Shown here in pieces: positions 8,420 to 15,384 of a stretch of DNA of 64,000 bases. The stretch is taken from contig JBHJHD010000043.1 of assembly GCA_050331115.1 (NCBI GenBank), positions 1 to 64,000 of the forward strand. Reading direction: 5' to 3'. Every line of letters starts with the position of its first letter. The first letter of the stretch is position 1. Source of the DNA: JBCCAG01 sp050331115. GTDB taxonomy: Bacteria > Cyanobacteriota > Cyanobacteriia > CAKZMO01. A program made the position numbers and the translations under genes. A model generated the notes under the pieces. It did not search any database and was not told the DNA's origin. It saw only the letters and a program-made list of their open reading frames with translations.

Positions 8420-9853
8420 CTACGTCACGCTTACGGCCAGCGGCTTCGCTTCCTCAATCACCAATTCCTCCTCCCCTATCTCCGACAACAGCTGCTCCGC
8501 CAGCTTCCGCTTGCCTTCCGCATCCAGCTTCTTCACCTCGTTGTGCAGCACCCGCTCATTCACCGACTGATTCCAGTAGTCCAGCGCGTCAAAGCCCAGC
8601 AGCGCCGACTTACCCACAAACTGGCGCAGCACCTCATTCGTCGGTCCCATCACCCAGCCCGCCTTGCCGTCCCGCAGGTAGCGCTCCACCTCCATATCCT
8701 TCTTAAAGCCAGAGCCGCCGCAGGCGTGCAGCATCTTGTCGCAGACGTGGGCTACGTTTTTAGCTGCCGCAAACTTGATTTGCCAGTACCAGTGCAGGTA
8801 GGCCGAGCGGGGCAGCGCCTCTAAATCATCGTGAATCGCCCAGTCGCAGTTGTCCGTGAGCTGGTCCATCAGCTGGCCCATGGAAAAGGTGTAGAGGCGG
8901 CAGGCACTGGTGTCGATGACGGCTTCGCCGAAGTAGTCCTGGATGGTAGGGTAGTCGGCCACCCGCATACCGACGTCGATATGCTTCTTGCGGGTAACGT
9001 GCTTCTTGGCGATGTCCATTGCCCCCAGGGCGATGCCGTTCCAGCAGGCTGAGGAGCACAGCAGAAAAAACGGGTCCACGATTTCGTCGTTAGAGGCGGT
9101 GCCGTCGCCCTTAGGACCCACCATTCGCTGCTTCGGAATCGTCACCCCGTCTACCAGCAGCGTCCCTGACTGGTTGCCTCGTAGCCCCATGGCGTCCCAC
9201 TTGTGGGGCTCGGCCTGCACCTCGTCGCGGTAGACCAGGAAGCAGGAGAGGTCAGAAAAGTCGCCGGCAAAGTCGGGGCTGCTGGTCTGCACGATGTACC
9301 AGTCGGCAAAGCCCGCCGAGGTGGTCCAGGAGGCCCGCTTCGAGACCTTCCAGCCGCCGTCGGTGGCCTCTGCTTTGGAGGAGACGGGGTACCAGAAGTG
9401 AGAGCCCGTCTCGGGGTCTGAGTAGGACAGGGTGCCGATGAGGACGTCCTGGTCGAGCCGCGCTAGCAGCCGCTGCAGCTCTGAATTGTGGTAGGCCCGA
9501 AATAGGGCGGCGGCGACGGCTCCCAGGTGCATGGTGTAGCACATGGCTGTGCTGGGGCAGCCATAGCGGGCAATGGTTTCGACTACCATGGCGGCACAAA
9601 CGTGGTTCTCGCCCAGGCCGCCCCAGGTTTTGGGAACCAGCAGGCCTAGTAGACCCAAGGACGCCAGGGCCTCAAAGTTCTCGCGCGGGTAGATGAGGTT
9701 TCGGTCGGAGGCGATCGCGTTTGGCCGCAGCACGGTGGCGCAGAGGTCGATGAGCTTGGCCTGAAGCTGCTGCTGCTGGGGGGTTAGCAGCCATTGGGGG
9801 TCGAAGTCGTCGCTGAGGCCGGTAAAGGGTTCGCCGTTCCAGGTTTTTATCAT
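8420..9853 (-). CDS. Acyl-CoA dehydrogenase-family flavoenzyme
   Basis: 477 residues from the preferred ATG at 9853. The frame is open to 9940, but those 29 residues cover the palindromic repeat at 9882-9909 and look non-coding. Domain order is that of acyl-CoA dehydrogenases: helical N-domain (GLLGLLVPKTWGGLG), beta middle domain (SYSDPETGSHFWYP, KRASWTTSAGFADW) and helical C-domain (HACGGSGFKKDMEVERYLRD). These enzymes use FAD to dehydrogenate acyl-CoA thioesters. Relatives (DszC-type) are FMNH2-dependent monooxygenases acting on non-CoA substrates, and the sequence alone does not decide. It is downstream of the PhyH gene on the same strand, in the amine island. Confidence 0.8.
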   Translation of the reverse strand: MIKTWNGEPFTGLSDDFDPQWLLTPQQQQLQAKLIDLCATVLRPNAIASDRNLIYPRENFEALASLGLLGLLVPKTWGGLGENHVCAAMVVETIARYGCPSTAMCYTMHLGAVAAALFRAYHNSELQRLLARLDQDVLIGTLSYSDPETGSHFWYPVSSKAEATDGGWKVSKRASWTTSAGFADWYIVQTSSPDFAGDFSDLSCFLVYRDEVQAEPHKWDAMGLRGNQSGTLLVDGVTIPKQRMVGPKGDGTASNDEIVDPFFLLCSSACWNGIALGAMDIAKKHVTRKKHIDVGMRVADYPTIQDYFGEAVIDTSACRLYTFSMGQLMDQLTDNCDWAIHDDLEALPRSAYLHWYWQIKFAAAKNVAHVCDKMLHACGGSGFKKDMEVERYLRDGKAGWVMGPTNEVLRQFVGKSALLGFDALDYWNQSVNERVLHNEVKKLDAEGKRKLAEQLLSEIGEEELVIEEAKPLAVSVT

Positions 9854-9881
9854 GGGTTTTGGGGTGAATTTGTATGTGCTG

Positions 9882-9909
9882 GTAGGGGCAAATGGCCATT
9901 TGCCCGCAC
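9882..9909. repeat. Second copy of the 28-bp GTAGGGGC palindromic repeat
   Basis: GTAGGGGCAAATGGCCATTT followed by GCCCGCAC matches 6098-6125 at most positions. The inner part AAATGGCCATTT is a perfect palindrome. It falls between the PhyH and acyl-CoA dehydrogenase-like genes and argues against the longest possible start of the latter. Confidence 0.6.
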
Positions 9910-9940
9910 AGAAAATCGGGCCAATCGCCCGCATAAGCAA

Positions 9941-10837
9941 TCAAGCCGCGATCGCAGATTGCGCCAGCGGGTCGGCGCAGTAATCTGCTAGCAAAGGCGA
10001 GCGATAGCCATCCTCCTGCCATAAAATCGGGAAAAAGCTCTCATCCATCGCCGTATCCCCCACCCGCTTGTAGCGGCCATAGATATAGCCCGCCGGATTC
10101 GTCGAATGGAATCGTGCAGTAGACGGCAGCGTATGCAGGCCAATGCTGCGGAAAAAGCCCTCAGTGCGGGTCGTCGGACCCAACCCGTGCCAGGTATGCC
10201 CATGGTGAAAGGCGCAGCCCCCCGCCGGGACCTCTACCACCACTAGCTCTGGCTCCTCGACGCCAGCCTGCTCTGCGGCTCTCAGCATGGCCCAGCGGTA
10301 GTCCTTCGTTGGCGCGTGAAACTCCCCTTCCACGTCAATCAGCGGCCACTTGTGAGACCCTTTTGCGTAGATGAGGGTACCGTCTGCCGCCGTCGCATCA
10401 TCCAGGGCCACCCAGCAGGTCATCATGGCGGCAGGGTCTAAGTAGTCCACATAGGCCCCGTCCTGGTGCATGGCGATCGCCTTGGCACCGGGCGGCTTCA
10501 CCCACAGGCTGTCTTGGCCAATGCGAGCGCCGCTCCACCCCGCCAAGGTTGCGTTCAACCGGCCAATCTCGGAGGAGAGCACCAGGCTGGCCACGGTGCG
10601 ATCGCACTTCCAGCCGTTGCAGATTTCTCGGGTGATGTCGGGCAGGCTCATGCCGGGTCGCCAGTGCCACTCGTCGGGGTAGACGCCGGTTTCAAAGTCG
10701 CCGTGGAAGATGGGATTCAAGCGATTGGCGAGCTGTCGGGCGAAGTCTGAAGGAAGGAAGTTTTCCACGATCAGAAATCCATCAGTTTGAAACTGCTGGA
10801 TCTGTTTTGGAGATAGGGTTATGGGTTGATGGTCCAT
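9941..10837 (-). CDS. PhyH-family Fe(II)/2-oxoglutarate dioxygenase
   Basis: 298 residues. The iron-binding facial triad is visible: His and Asp in AIAMHQDGAYVDY, and a distal His in HTWHGLGPTTR, followed by an arginine suited to bind 2-oxoglutarate (FFRSIGLH). The family (phytanoyl-CoA dioxygenase-like) hydroxylates unactivated carbons and includes ectoine hydroxylase and N-demethylating relatives. It is first in a minus-strand run that continues into the flavoenzyme and the amine oxidase. Its promoter lies in a divergent spacer with two copies of the GntR-type operator and an NtcA box. An oxidative N-dealkylation or hydroxylation step before the amine oxidase is plausible, but inferred. Confidence 0.85.
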   Translation of the reverse strand: MDHQPITLSPKQIQQFQTDGFLIVENFLPSDFARQLANRLNPIFHGDFETGVYPDEWHWRPGMSLPDITREICNGWKCDRTVASLVLSSEIGRLNATLAGWSGARIGQDSLWVKPPGAKAIAMHQDGAYVDYLDPAAMMTCWVALDDATAADGTLIYAKGSHKWPLIDVEGEFHAPTKDYRWAMLRAAEQAGVEEPELVVVEVPAGGCAFHHGHTWHGLGPTTRTEGFFRSIGLHTLPSTARFHSTNPAGYIYGRYKRVGDTAMDESFFPILWQEDGYRSPLLADYCADPLAQSAIAA

Positions 10838-10894
10838 GGGAAGATGCCTTGCCGAAGGACGAGAAAGTTGACAAATTTAACCATCGCCTTTCTA

Positions 10895-10924
10895 CTTGTC
10901 ATAATTTCTACTTGTCATAATAAG
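10895..10924. promoter_or_regulatory. Two tandem GntR-type operator copies in the divergent PhyH/solute-binding spacer
   Basis: CTTGTCATAA at 10895-10904 is one half-site with a degraded right arm. CTTGTCATAATAAG at 10911-10924 is nearly complete and is followed by TTCGCT, as at 11776-11781. The 10 bases CTTGTCATAA repeat at a 16-bp step. They lie about 70 bp from each divergent start codon and match the palindromes at 2821 and 11762. Confidence 0.65.
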
Positions 10925-10943
10925 TTCGCTGCCTCAACCGGCT

Positions 10944-10957
10944 GTAGCCCTGAATAC
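10944..10957. promoter_or_regulatory. NtcA-type box GTA-N8-TAC
   Basis: GTAGCCCTGAATAC is an exact match to the cyanobacterial NtcA consensus GTA-N8-TAC. It lies next to the GntR operators in the same spacer. In the minus direction a TATGAC-like -10 sequence lies 24 bp away and overlaps the operator, so activation of the PhyH transcript is the likelier reading. A -10 match in the plus direction is poor. Confidence 0.55.
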
Positions 10958-10997
10958 CGTTGTAAAGCTCCGTCACAAAACTGAACGTCCTAAACCC

Positions 10998-11729
10998 ATG
11001 ACTCAAGCCTCTACCCGCCCCGCCCTGCCGCTGGTTCAGCCTGGCCATCTCCACATCGCCGCCAGCGACTTCGACGCCCGCCCGATGAGCTACCTCACGG
11101 AGGGCCTCCGCAGCGGTTATGAACCAGAGCTAGCCCGGACTTTGTGCGATCGCCTTCAGCTCGTCCCCGTCTGGCACAATTTGCCCATGGCGGAGTTCTA
11201 CACCTGTCTTGAAACTGGGAGGTATGACGTGGTGTGGTTCAACCAGGCTGCTACCCCCGAACGTCAAAAAGTGGTCACCTTTACCCGACCCTACGGCCTG
11301 TTTGATGAGGCGGTTTTGGTAAAGCAAGGGAGCGGCATTACGTCCCCAGAAGACTTACGCGGCAAGCGGGTGGGGGGATTAGCTGACAGCACCAACATCG
11401 CCCTGGTGGATGGCTTCCCCGAGGCGATCGCCGTTCCCTACCCCGGCAGCGACAAGGTGCTGCCCGAGATGCTAGAGGCGCTGCGGAACGGGGAGATCGA
11501 TGCCCTGATTGATGACGAGCTGGTGCTGCTGGTGGCGGCTGAGGAAGACCCGGACTTGAAGCTGGCCTTTACGCTACCCACGCGGGTGCCCTTTGCCATT
11601 GCCGTATCTCTCGACAAGCCCGAGCTGCTGGCGGCGCTGGATGGGGCGATCGCGGCGGTGCTGGCAGACGGCACGATGGAGTTGCTCTGGAACCAGTGGA
11701 TTTCCTGGAAGCCCTTCCCGTTTGGATAA
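10998..11729 (+). CDS. Family 3 solute-binding protein of an ABC transporter, without a visible signal peptide
   Basis: 243 residues with the two-lobe layout of amino-acid-type periplasmic binding proteins: SYLTEGLRSGYEPELARTL, then GRYDVVWFNQAATPERQK, then LRGKRVGGLADS and GEIDALIDD. Such proteins capture amino acids, polyamines or related amines for import. There is no hydrophobic leader or lipobox after the start, and upstream sequence does not extend the frame with one. No permease or ATPase gene is nearby. It could be a cytoplasmic sensor, a partner of a distant transporter, or have a mis-set start. It is divergent from the PhyH operon and 89 bp upstream of the ligase gene, so it is probably in the same regulon. 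Confidence 0.8.
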   Translation: MTQASTRPALPLVQPGHLHIAASDFDARPMSYLTEGLRSGYEPELARTLCDRLQLVPVWHNLPMAEFYTCLETGRYDVVWFNQAATPERQKVVTFTRPYGLFDEAVLVKQGSGITSPEDLRGKRVGGLADSTNIALVDGFPEAIAVPYPGSDKVLPEMLEALRNGEIDALIDDELVLLVAAEEDPDLKLAFTLPTRVPFAIAVSLDKPELLAALDGAIAAVLADGTMELLWNQWISWKPFPFG

Positions 11730-11744
11730 GCCGGTTAGCCAAAA

Positions 11745-11758
11745 GTAGCCCGCGATAC
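11745..11758 (+). promoter_or_regulatory. NtcA-type box upstream of the glutamine-synthetase-like gene
   Basis: GTAGCCCGCGATAC matches GTA-N8-TAC exactly. Exactly 22 bases later, TTTACT (11781-11786) fits the -10 pattern TA-N3-T with one mismatch. This is the class II NtcA-activated promoter geometry. The GntR-type operator (11762-11775) sits between the box and the -10. Confidence 0.65.
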
Positions 11759-11761
11759 AAA

Positions 11762-11775
11762 CTTGTTATGACAAG
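11762..11775. promoter_or_regulatory. Predicted GntR-family operator 4, inside the NtcA promoter
   Basis: CTTGTTATGACAAG is an almost perfect palindrome and the reverse complement of operator 1 (2821-2834). It lies between the NtcA box and the -10 element, where a bound repressor would block RNA polymerase. Confidence 0.7.
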
Positions 11776-11818
11776 TTCGCTTTACTGAGGCCAATGTTTC
11801 AATCACGGGAGCCAAGCC

Positions 11819-13333
11819 ATGACTGGAATAGTCACCCGACCAGCCGCCTCCGCCGACCCCACCACCACGGACCTCCAGGCCTACGTCAACGCCGAGGGTC
11901 GCAGCGAGCTTGTCGCTCAGGTACGCTCAAAAATCCGCGAGCTGGGCATCCAATATATTTACTACCAATTTGTCTCGGTGACGGGGCGCATCGTCGGCAA
12001 AGGCATCCCCGCCGACCACTGGGAGACCGCGGCGGCCAGTGGCTTTCAGCTGGTCTACGGGGCCACCGTCAACCTGGCCCTCAACCGCCATCGCAACTAC
12101 ATGGGCTACGGGCCGGAGGCCGCGGAGCTGGTGGCGATTCCAGATCCAGAAACCTTCTGCCAACTCCCTTGGGACAAGCGGGTGGCGCGGGTCTACTGCG
12201 TCTGCTTTCGCAACCGCGAGGAGGTGGAAAACGCCGGAGCCTTCCTCACGAGCGACTGCCGCGGAAACCTGAAGCGCCTGCACGCCGAGTTTCAGGCCAC
12301 CCATGGCCTCCACCTGCGCCACGGATGCGAGCCAGAGATGATGTGGCTGAAGAAGGGGCCAGACGGCAAGCCCAACGGCGGCGTCACCAAACCCGACTGC
12401 TACCACATCGACCAGTTTGAGGAGCTGCGCCCGGTGTTCTTGCGGGTGATTGAGTACAGCCGCGCCATGGGGCTGGACATGATCCAGGGGGACCACGAAG
12501 ACGCCCCTGGCCAGCTCGAGCTGAACTTTATGTACGACGACGCCCTGCGCACCTGCGATCGCCTCACCACCTACCGGCAAATCTGCGCCCAGGTGGCCCG
12601 CGAGTTTGACCTGATTGCCTGCTTTATGTCGAAGCCGTTTTTGGGGGTGTCGGCCTCAGGCTGTCACCACAATCTGTCGCTGTGGGACGGCGGCAGCGAG
12701 AAGGCAAACACGTTTGACTTTGAGACCCTGCCGGGGATGGAGGAAAACTTCACCTACCTCAAGGGGGGCGAGAATACTTTTATGCCGGTGGAAGGCGAGT
12801 CGCGCCGCATACCGGGGCCGGTGGGCCTCAAGTGCATCGGCGGCGTGATTGAGCATTTGGGCGCTCTGACGGCAATCGGCTGCTCGACGGTGAACTCCTA
12901 CCGCCGCCTGTGGGATGCGGGCTTTTGGGCGCCGGTCTACTCCGACTGGGGCTACCAAAACCGCACCTGCGGGCTCAGGGTTTCGGCACCAGGACGGTTT
13001 GAATACCGGGCGGTGGATTCGATGGTGAACCCCTACCTGATGGCGGCGGCGCTGCTGAAGGCATTCGACGATGGCCTCAACCGAGACCTTGACCCCGGCG
13101 AGCCCGAGCAGCGCAATATCTATAAGGCAATGGAAACCGGGAAGCAGGTGACGAAGCTGCCCATGTGCTTAGGAGATGCGCTGGACCGGCTGGCCACAGA
13201 CGAGGTGATTCGCGCTGCAATGCCGGGGGAGATGTACCGACTCTACGATGAGTACAAGCGGGATGAATGGGAGCGCTTTTTGGCGACCACGAGCAGCTGG
13301 GATAGCGAAGAGTATATGGATTGCTTACCGTAG
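11819..13333 (+). CDS. Glutamine synthetase-family ligase (probable gamma-glutamyl amine synthetase)
   Basis: 504 residues with the glutamine synthetase catalytic fold. Visible pieces are the glutamate-rich metal site (CEPEMMW, EDAPGQLELNF), a variant of the GxGxHxH loop (ASGCHHNLSLWDG), NSYRRLWDAGFWAPV, QNRTCGLRV and FEYRAVDSMVNPYLM. The family joins glutamate to ammonia or, in PuuA and GMAS-like members, to an amine, using ATP. It is longer than GlnA type I, and its position in an amine catabolic island makes gamma-glutamylation of an amine more likely than housekeeping glutamine synthesis. Its promoter combines an NtcA box with a GntR operator. It is preceded by the solute-binding protein and followed by a hairpin. 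Confidence 0.85.
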   Translation: MTGIVTRPAASADPTTTDLQAYVNAEGRSELVAQVRSKIRELGIQYIYYQFVSVTGRIVGKGIPADHWETAAASGFQLVYGATVNLALNRHRNYMGYGPEAAELVAIPDPETFCQLPWDKRVARVYCVCFRNREEVENAGAFLTSDCRGNLKRLHAEFQATHGLHLRHGCEPEMMWLKKGPDGKPNGGVTKPDCYHIDQFEELRPVFLRVIEYSRAMGLDMIQGDHEDAPGQLELNFMYDDALRTCDRLTTYRQICAQVAREFDLIACFMSKPFLGVSASGCHHNLSLWDGGSEKANTFDFETLPGMEENFTYLKGGENTFMPVEGESRRIPGPVGLKCIGGVIEHLGALTAIGCSTVNSYRRLWDAGFWAPVYSDWGYQNRTCGLRVSAPGRFEYRAVDSMVNPYLMAAALLKAFDDGLNRDLDPGEPEQRNIYKAMETGKQVTKLPMCLGDALDRLATDEVIRAAMPGEMYRLYDEYKRDEWERFLATTSSWDSEEYMDCLP

Positions 13334-13358
13334 CAGCCCGGCGATCGCCGCTGGGCTG
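13334..13358 (+). terminator. Hairpin directly after the ligase gene
   Basis: CAGCCC (13334-13339) pairs with GGGCTG (13353-13358), and the HIP1-containing GGCGATCGCC between them pairs with itself. The hairpin starts at the base after the stop codon. A short T-run (TTTTATG) comes only 14 bases later, so termination is plausible but not certain. Confidence 0.5.
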
Positions 13359-13589
13359 AGCGGTATGGCTCGTTTTATGCTTAAGAGGCTAAGCTGGCGA
13401 CAAAAGCCCAAAACCTGCTGCCTGAAAGTTGCGTAAGCTAACGTTTTACTCCTTCTCAGCTTTAATAGTGATATTCTTGCGGCAAAGGCAGAGCCGCGAT
13501 CGCTTCTCCACAAACGCCACCTGGGAAGCTGCCGCAAACCTGCTTTCTCGCCATCTGAGAACTCATCTGAGCGCAAAGGAAGACTCGCT

Positions 13590-15272
13590 ATGCGGCTGAA
13601 GTCTAGCTACGGAGGCACGCTCCTGAGGACCGGCTCGAAGGGAGACGCCGTTAAAAAAACGCAGCAAGCGCTCGCCAGTAGAGCCTATCCCTGCAAAGCC
13701 ACAGGTCTCTTCGACGGGGAAACGCGACGCTGCGTTGTCCAGTTTCAGACAGACAGCAAGCTCAAGCCAGACGGGCTTGTGGGTCCCCTCACCTGGGGAA
13801 AGCTATTTGGAGAACTTCCTCCCGAGCAGCCTTCCGAAGAGGCGATTGCGGCTTTACGATCTATTAAGCGGCGCTCCAACGTGTACCGCAAGCCTACCGA
13901 GCAGGACAAAGCCGGTAGAGGTATTCTGCCGACTGGAAAGCGTGACGATCGCTCAGAACGCATCTATCCCGCCTGGGTCTTAGGGCCTCGCAGACAGGTC
14001 GACTCTCTAGTCAGGCAGATGTACGCGCTGCTGCCCAACCCCAACACTGCCTTCGTGATCACCGATCGGCTGGTTCAATATCCCCAAGAGTACCTGCCCT
14101 ACATCCTAGAGTCTAAGGACGTGATCCTGATTGGGTCTTTGGTTGGCCTTGGCAATAGCCCTACCATCCCCGCCTGGCGGCTGCAGCGGCAGACCCGTGA
14201 ACTCGGGTACCTTGAGCAGTCCATACAGCTCGCCCAAGCGCTGAAGCGCCCAATCAAGTCGATTATCGTCGCTATGGGGGATTCCCCCAACCCCGCAAAA
14301 GCGAATATCCGCGCCCAGCTCCAGTCTCGGCTAAACAGTTTGCTTGATAAATACCGGCTCTCTACCCTCAAGCGGCCGCTGACCTGGGGGGCGGATGAAG
14401 CTGTTCTGATGGCCTTTGCCCAGACGCTGCCGCCGGCGAAAGTCTTAGTTCGTATCTCCAATCCAGACTGCAGGCATCACTACGAAGCGTCGGAGACCTC
14501 TAGAGAAATCGTGCCCCAAAAGCTAGGGGTAATGGGTCTCAGTAAAGTCAATGACGGCTGGGACTTTGATGACGAGTTTGCCCAAAATAGCGCCGAATGG
14601 GATTTTGAGGTGGCTATTTTGACCCGCCGTCCGGGGGGCAGCATCAATCGGTTTCAGGCCGACGACCGGGAGCAGGCCCGCTTCGACGGGGCGTTTCTGA
14701 GTCGCTACCAGTCCTACTCCCCGGAGCGACGCAGAAAGCTGGCCATTATTGATGGCAGACTGTTTAACGGGGCTTGGGACGCCCGCGCGGCCCTTCCCCA
14801 CTGCGACCTGCTGGCATTTGGCTCGTGGGGGACGTTTGGCAATGCCGTCGGGTCGACTTTAGCCGTCGCCAAAATCTTAGCCCACGTCGACAATACCCTA
14901 GCCCAAAAGCAGCTCTACCTAGAGGCCGTCGCCCACGACGTATTCGCCAATGGCTACGCCGAAGCGCAGAGCGGAGAGCTCAAGACGCGCGTAGACCGAG
15001 CCGGTATTGGGTTCAACCACTATCGATACGATACGGCTCAAAGAACGGCTCAGGTGTTCAAAATCCTCAACAGTTTGGTCAATGAGCGGATGCAGGCGCA
15101 CTTTGCCGGGACGGACTGCCTAGACGGGAGGCGATTTCGCTTTACGCCACAGCTCTGGAGAACGTTTGAAAGTGAGGTTCACTTAGTGCCTTCGCTCGCA
15201 GAAGAGGTGGCGCGGGCGGGCGTCTTTCGGAAAGACCTCGACGCCAACGCCTTTCACCCGCTCCTGGCCTAA
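13590..15272 (+). CDS. Peptidoglycan-binding domain protein with a DUF4127-like region
   Basis: 560 residues. Residues about 10-75 are a peptidoglycan_binding_1 domain (LRTGSKGDAVKKTQQAL, TGLFDGETRRCVVQFQ, DGLVGPLTWGKLF). The rest resembles DUF4127, a family of unknown function: VIVAMGDS-type and WGADEAVLM segments, a repeated aspartate-rich core, and WGTFGNAVGSTLAVAK, close to the family's GN-G motif. No signal peptide is seen, which is odd for a cell-wall-binding protein; export may use another route or the start may be wrong. It has its own spacer of about 250 bp after the ligase gene and is probably not part of the amine regulon. The DUF4127 assignment is moderate. Confidence 0.6.
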   Translation: MRLKSSYGGTLLRTGSKGDAVKKTQQALASRAYPCKATGLFDGETRRCVVQFQTDSKLKPDGLVGPLTWGKLFGELPPEQPSEEAIAALRSIKRRSNVYRKPTEQDKAGRGILPTGKRDDRSERIYPAWVLGPRRQVDSLVRQMYALLPNPNTAFVITDRLVQYPQEYLPYILESKDVILIGSLVGLGNSPTIPAWRLQRQTRELGYLEQSIQLAQALKRPIKSIIVAMGDSPNPAKANIRAQLQSRLNSLLDKYRLSTLKRPLTWGADEAVLMAFAQTLPPAKVLVRISNPDCRHHYEASETSREIVPQKLGVMGLSKVNDGWDFDDEFAQNSAEWDFEVAILTRRPGGSINRFQADDREQARFDGAFLSRYQSYSPERRRKLAIIDGRLFNGAWDARAALPHCDLLAFGSWGTFGNAVGSTLAVAKILAHVDNTLAQKQLYLEAVAHDVFANGYAEAQSGELKTRVDRAGIGFNHYRYDTAQRTAQVFKILNSLVNERMQAHFAGTDCLDGRRFRFTPQLWRTFESEVHLVPSLAEEVARAGVFRKDLDANAFHPLLA

Positions 15273-15384
15273 AAATCTTTGCGATACTCTATTCTCGCCG
15301 GCAGCGCGATCGCCCTATTTGTTCTCCAACCTCACTAGAGACCAGCAAATAGCACCCTCTATAACGCTCTGAGTCTCCTGCGAG

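Noticed and set aside
11819..13333. glnA (housekeeping glutamine synthetase) as a firm name
   Set aside because: The active-site loop and context differ from GlnA; an amine ligase is more likely.
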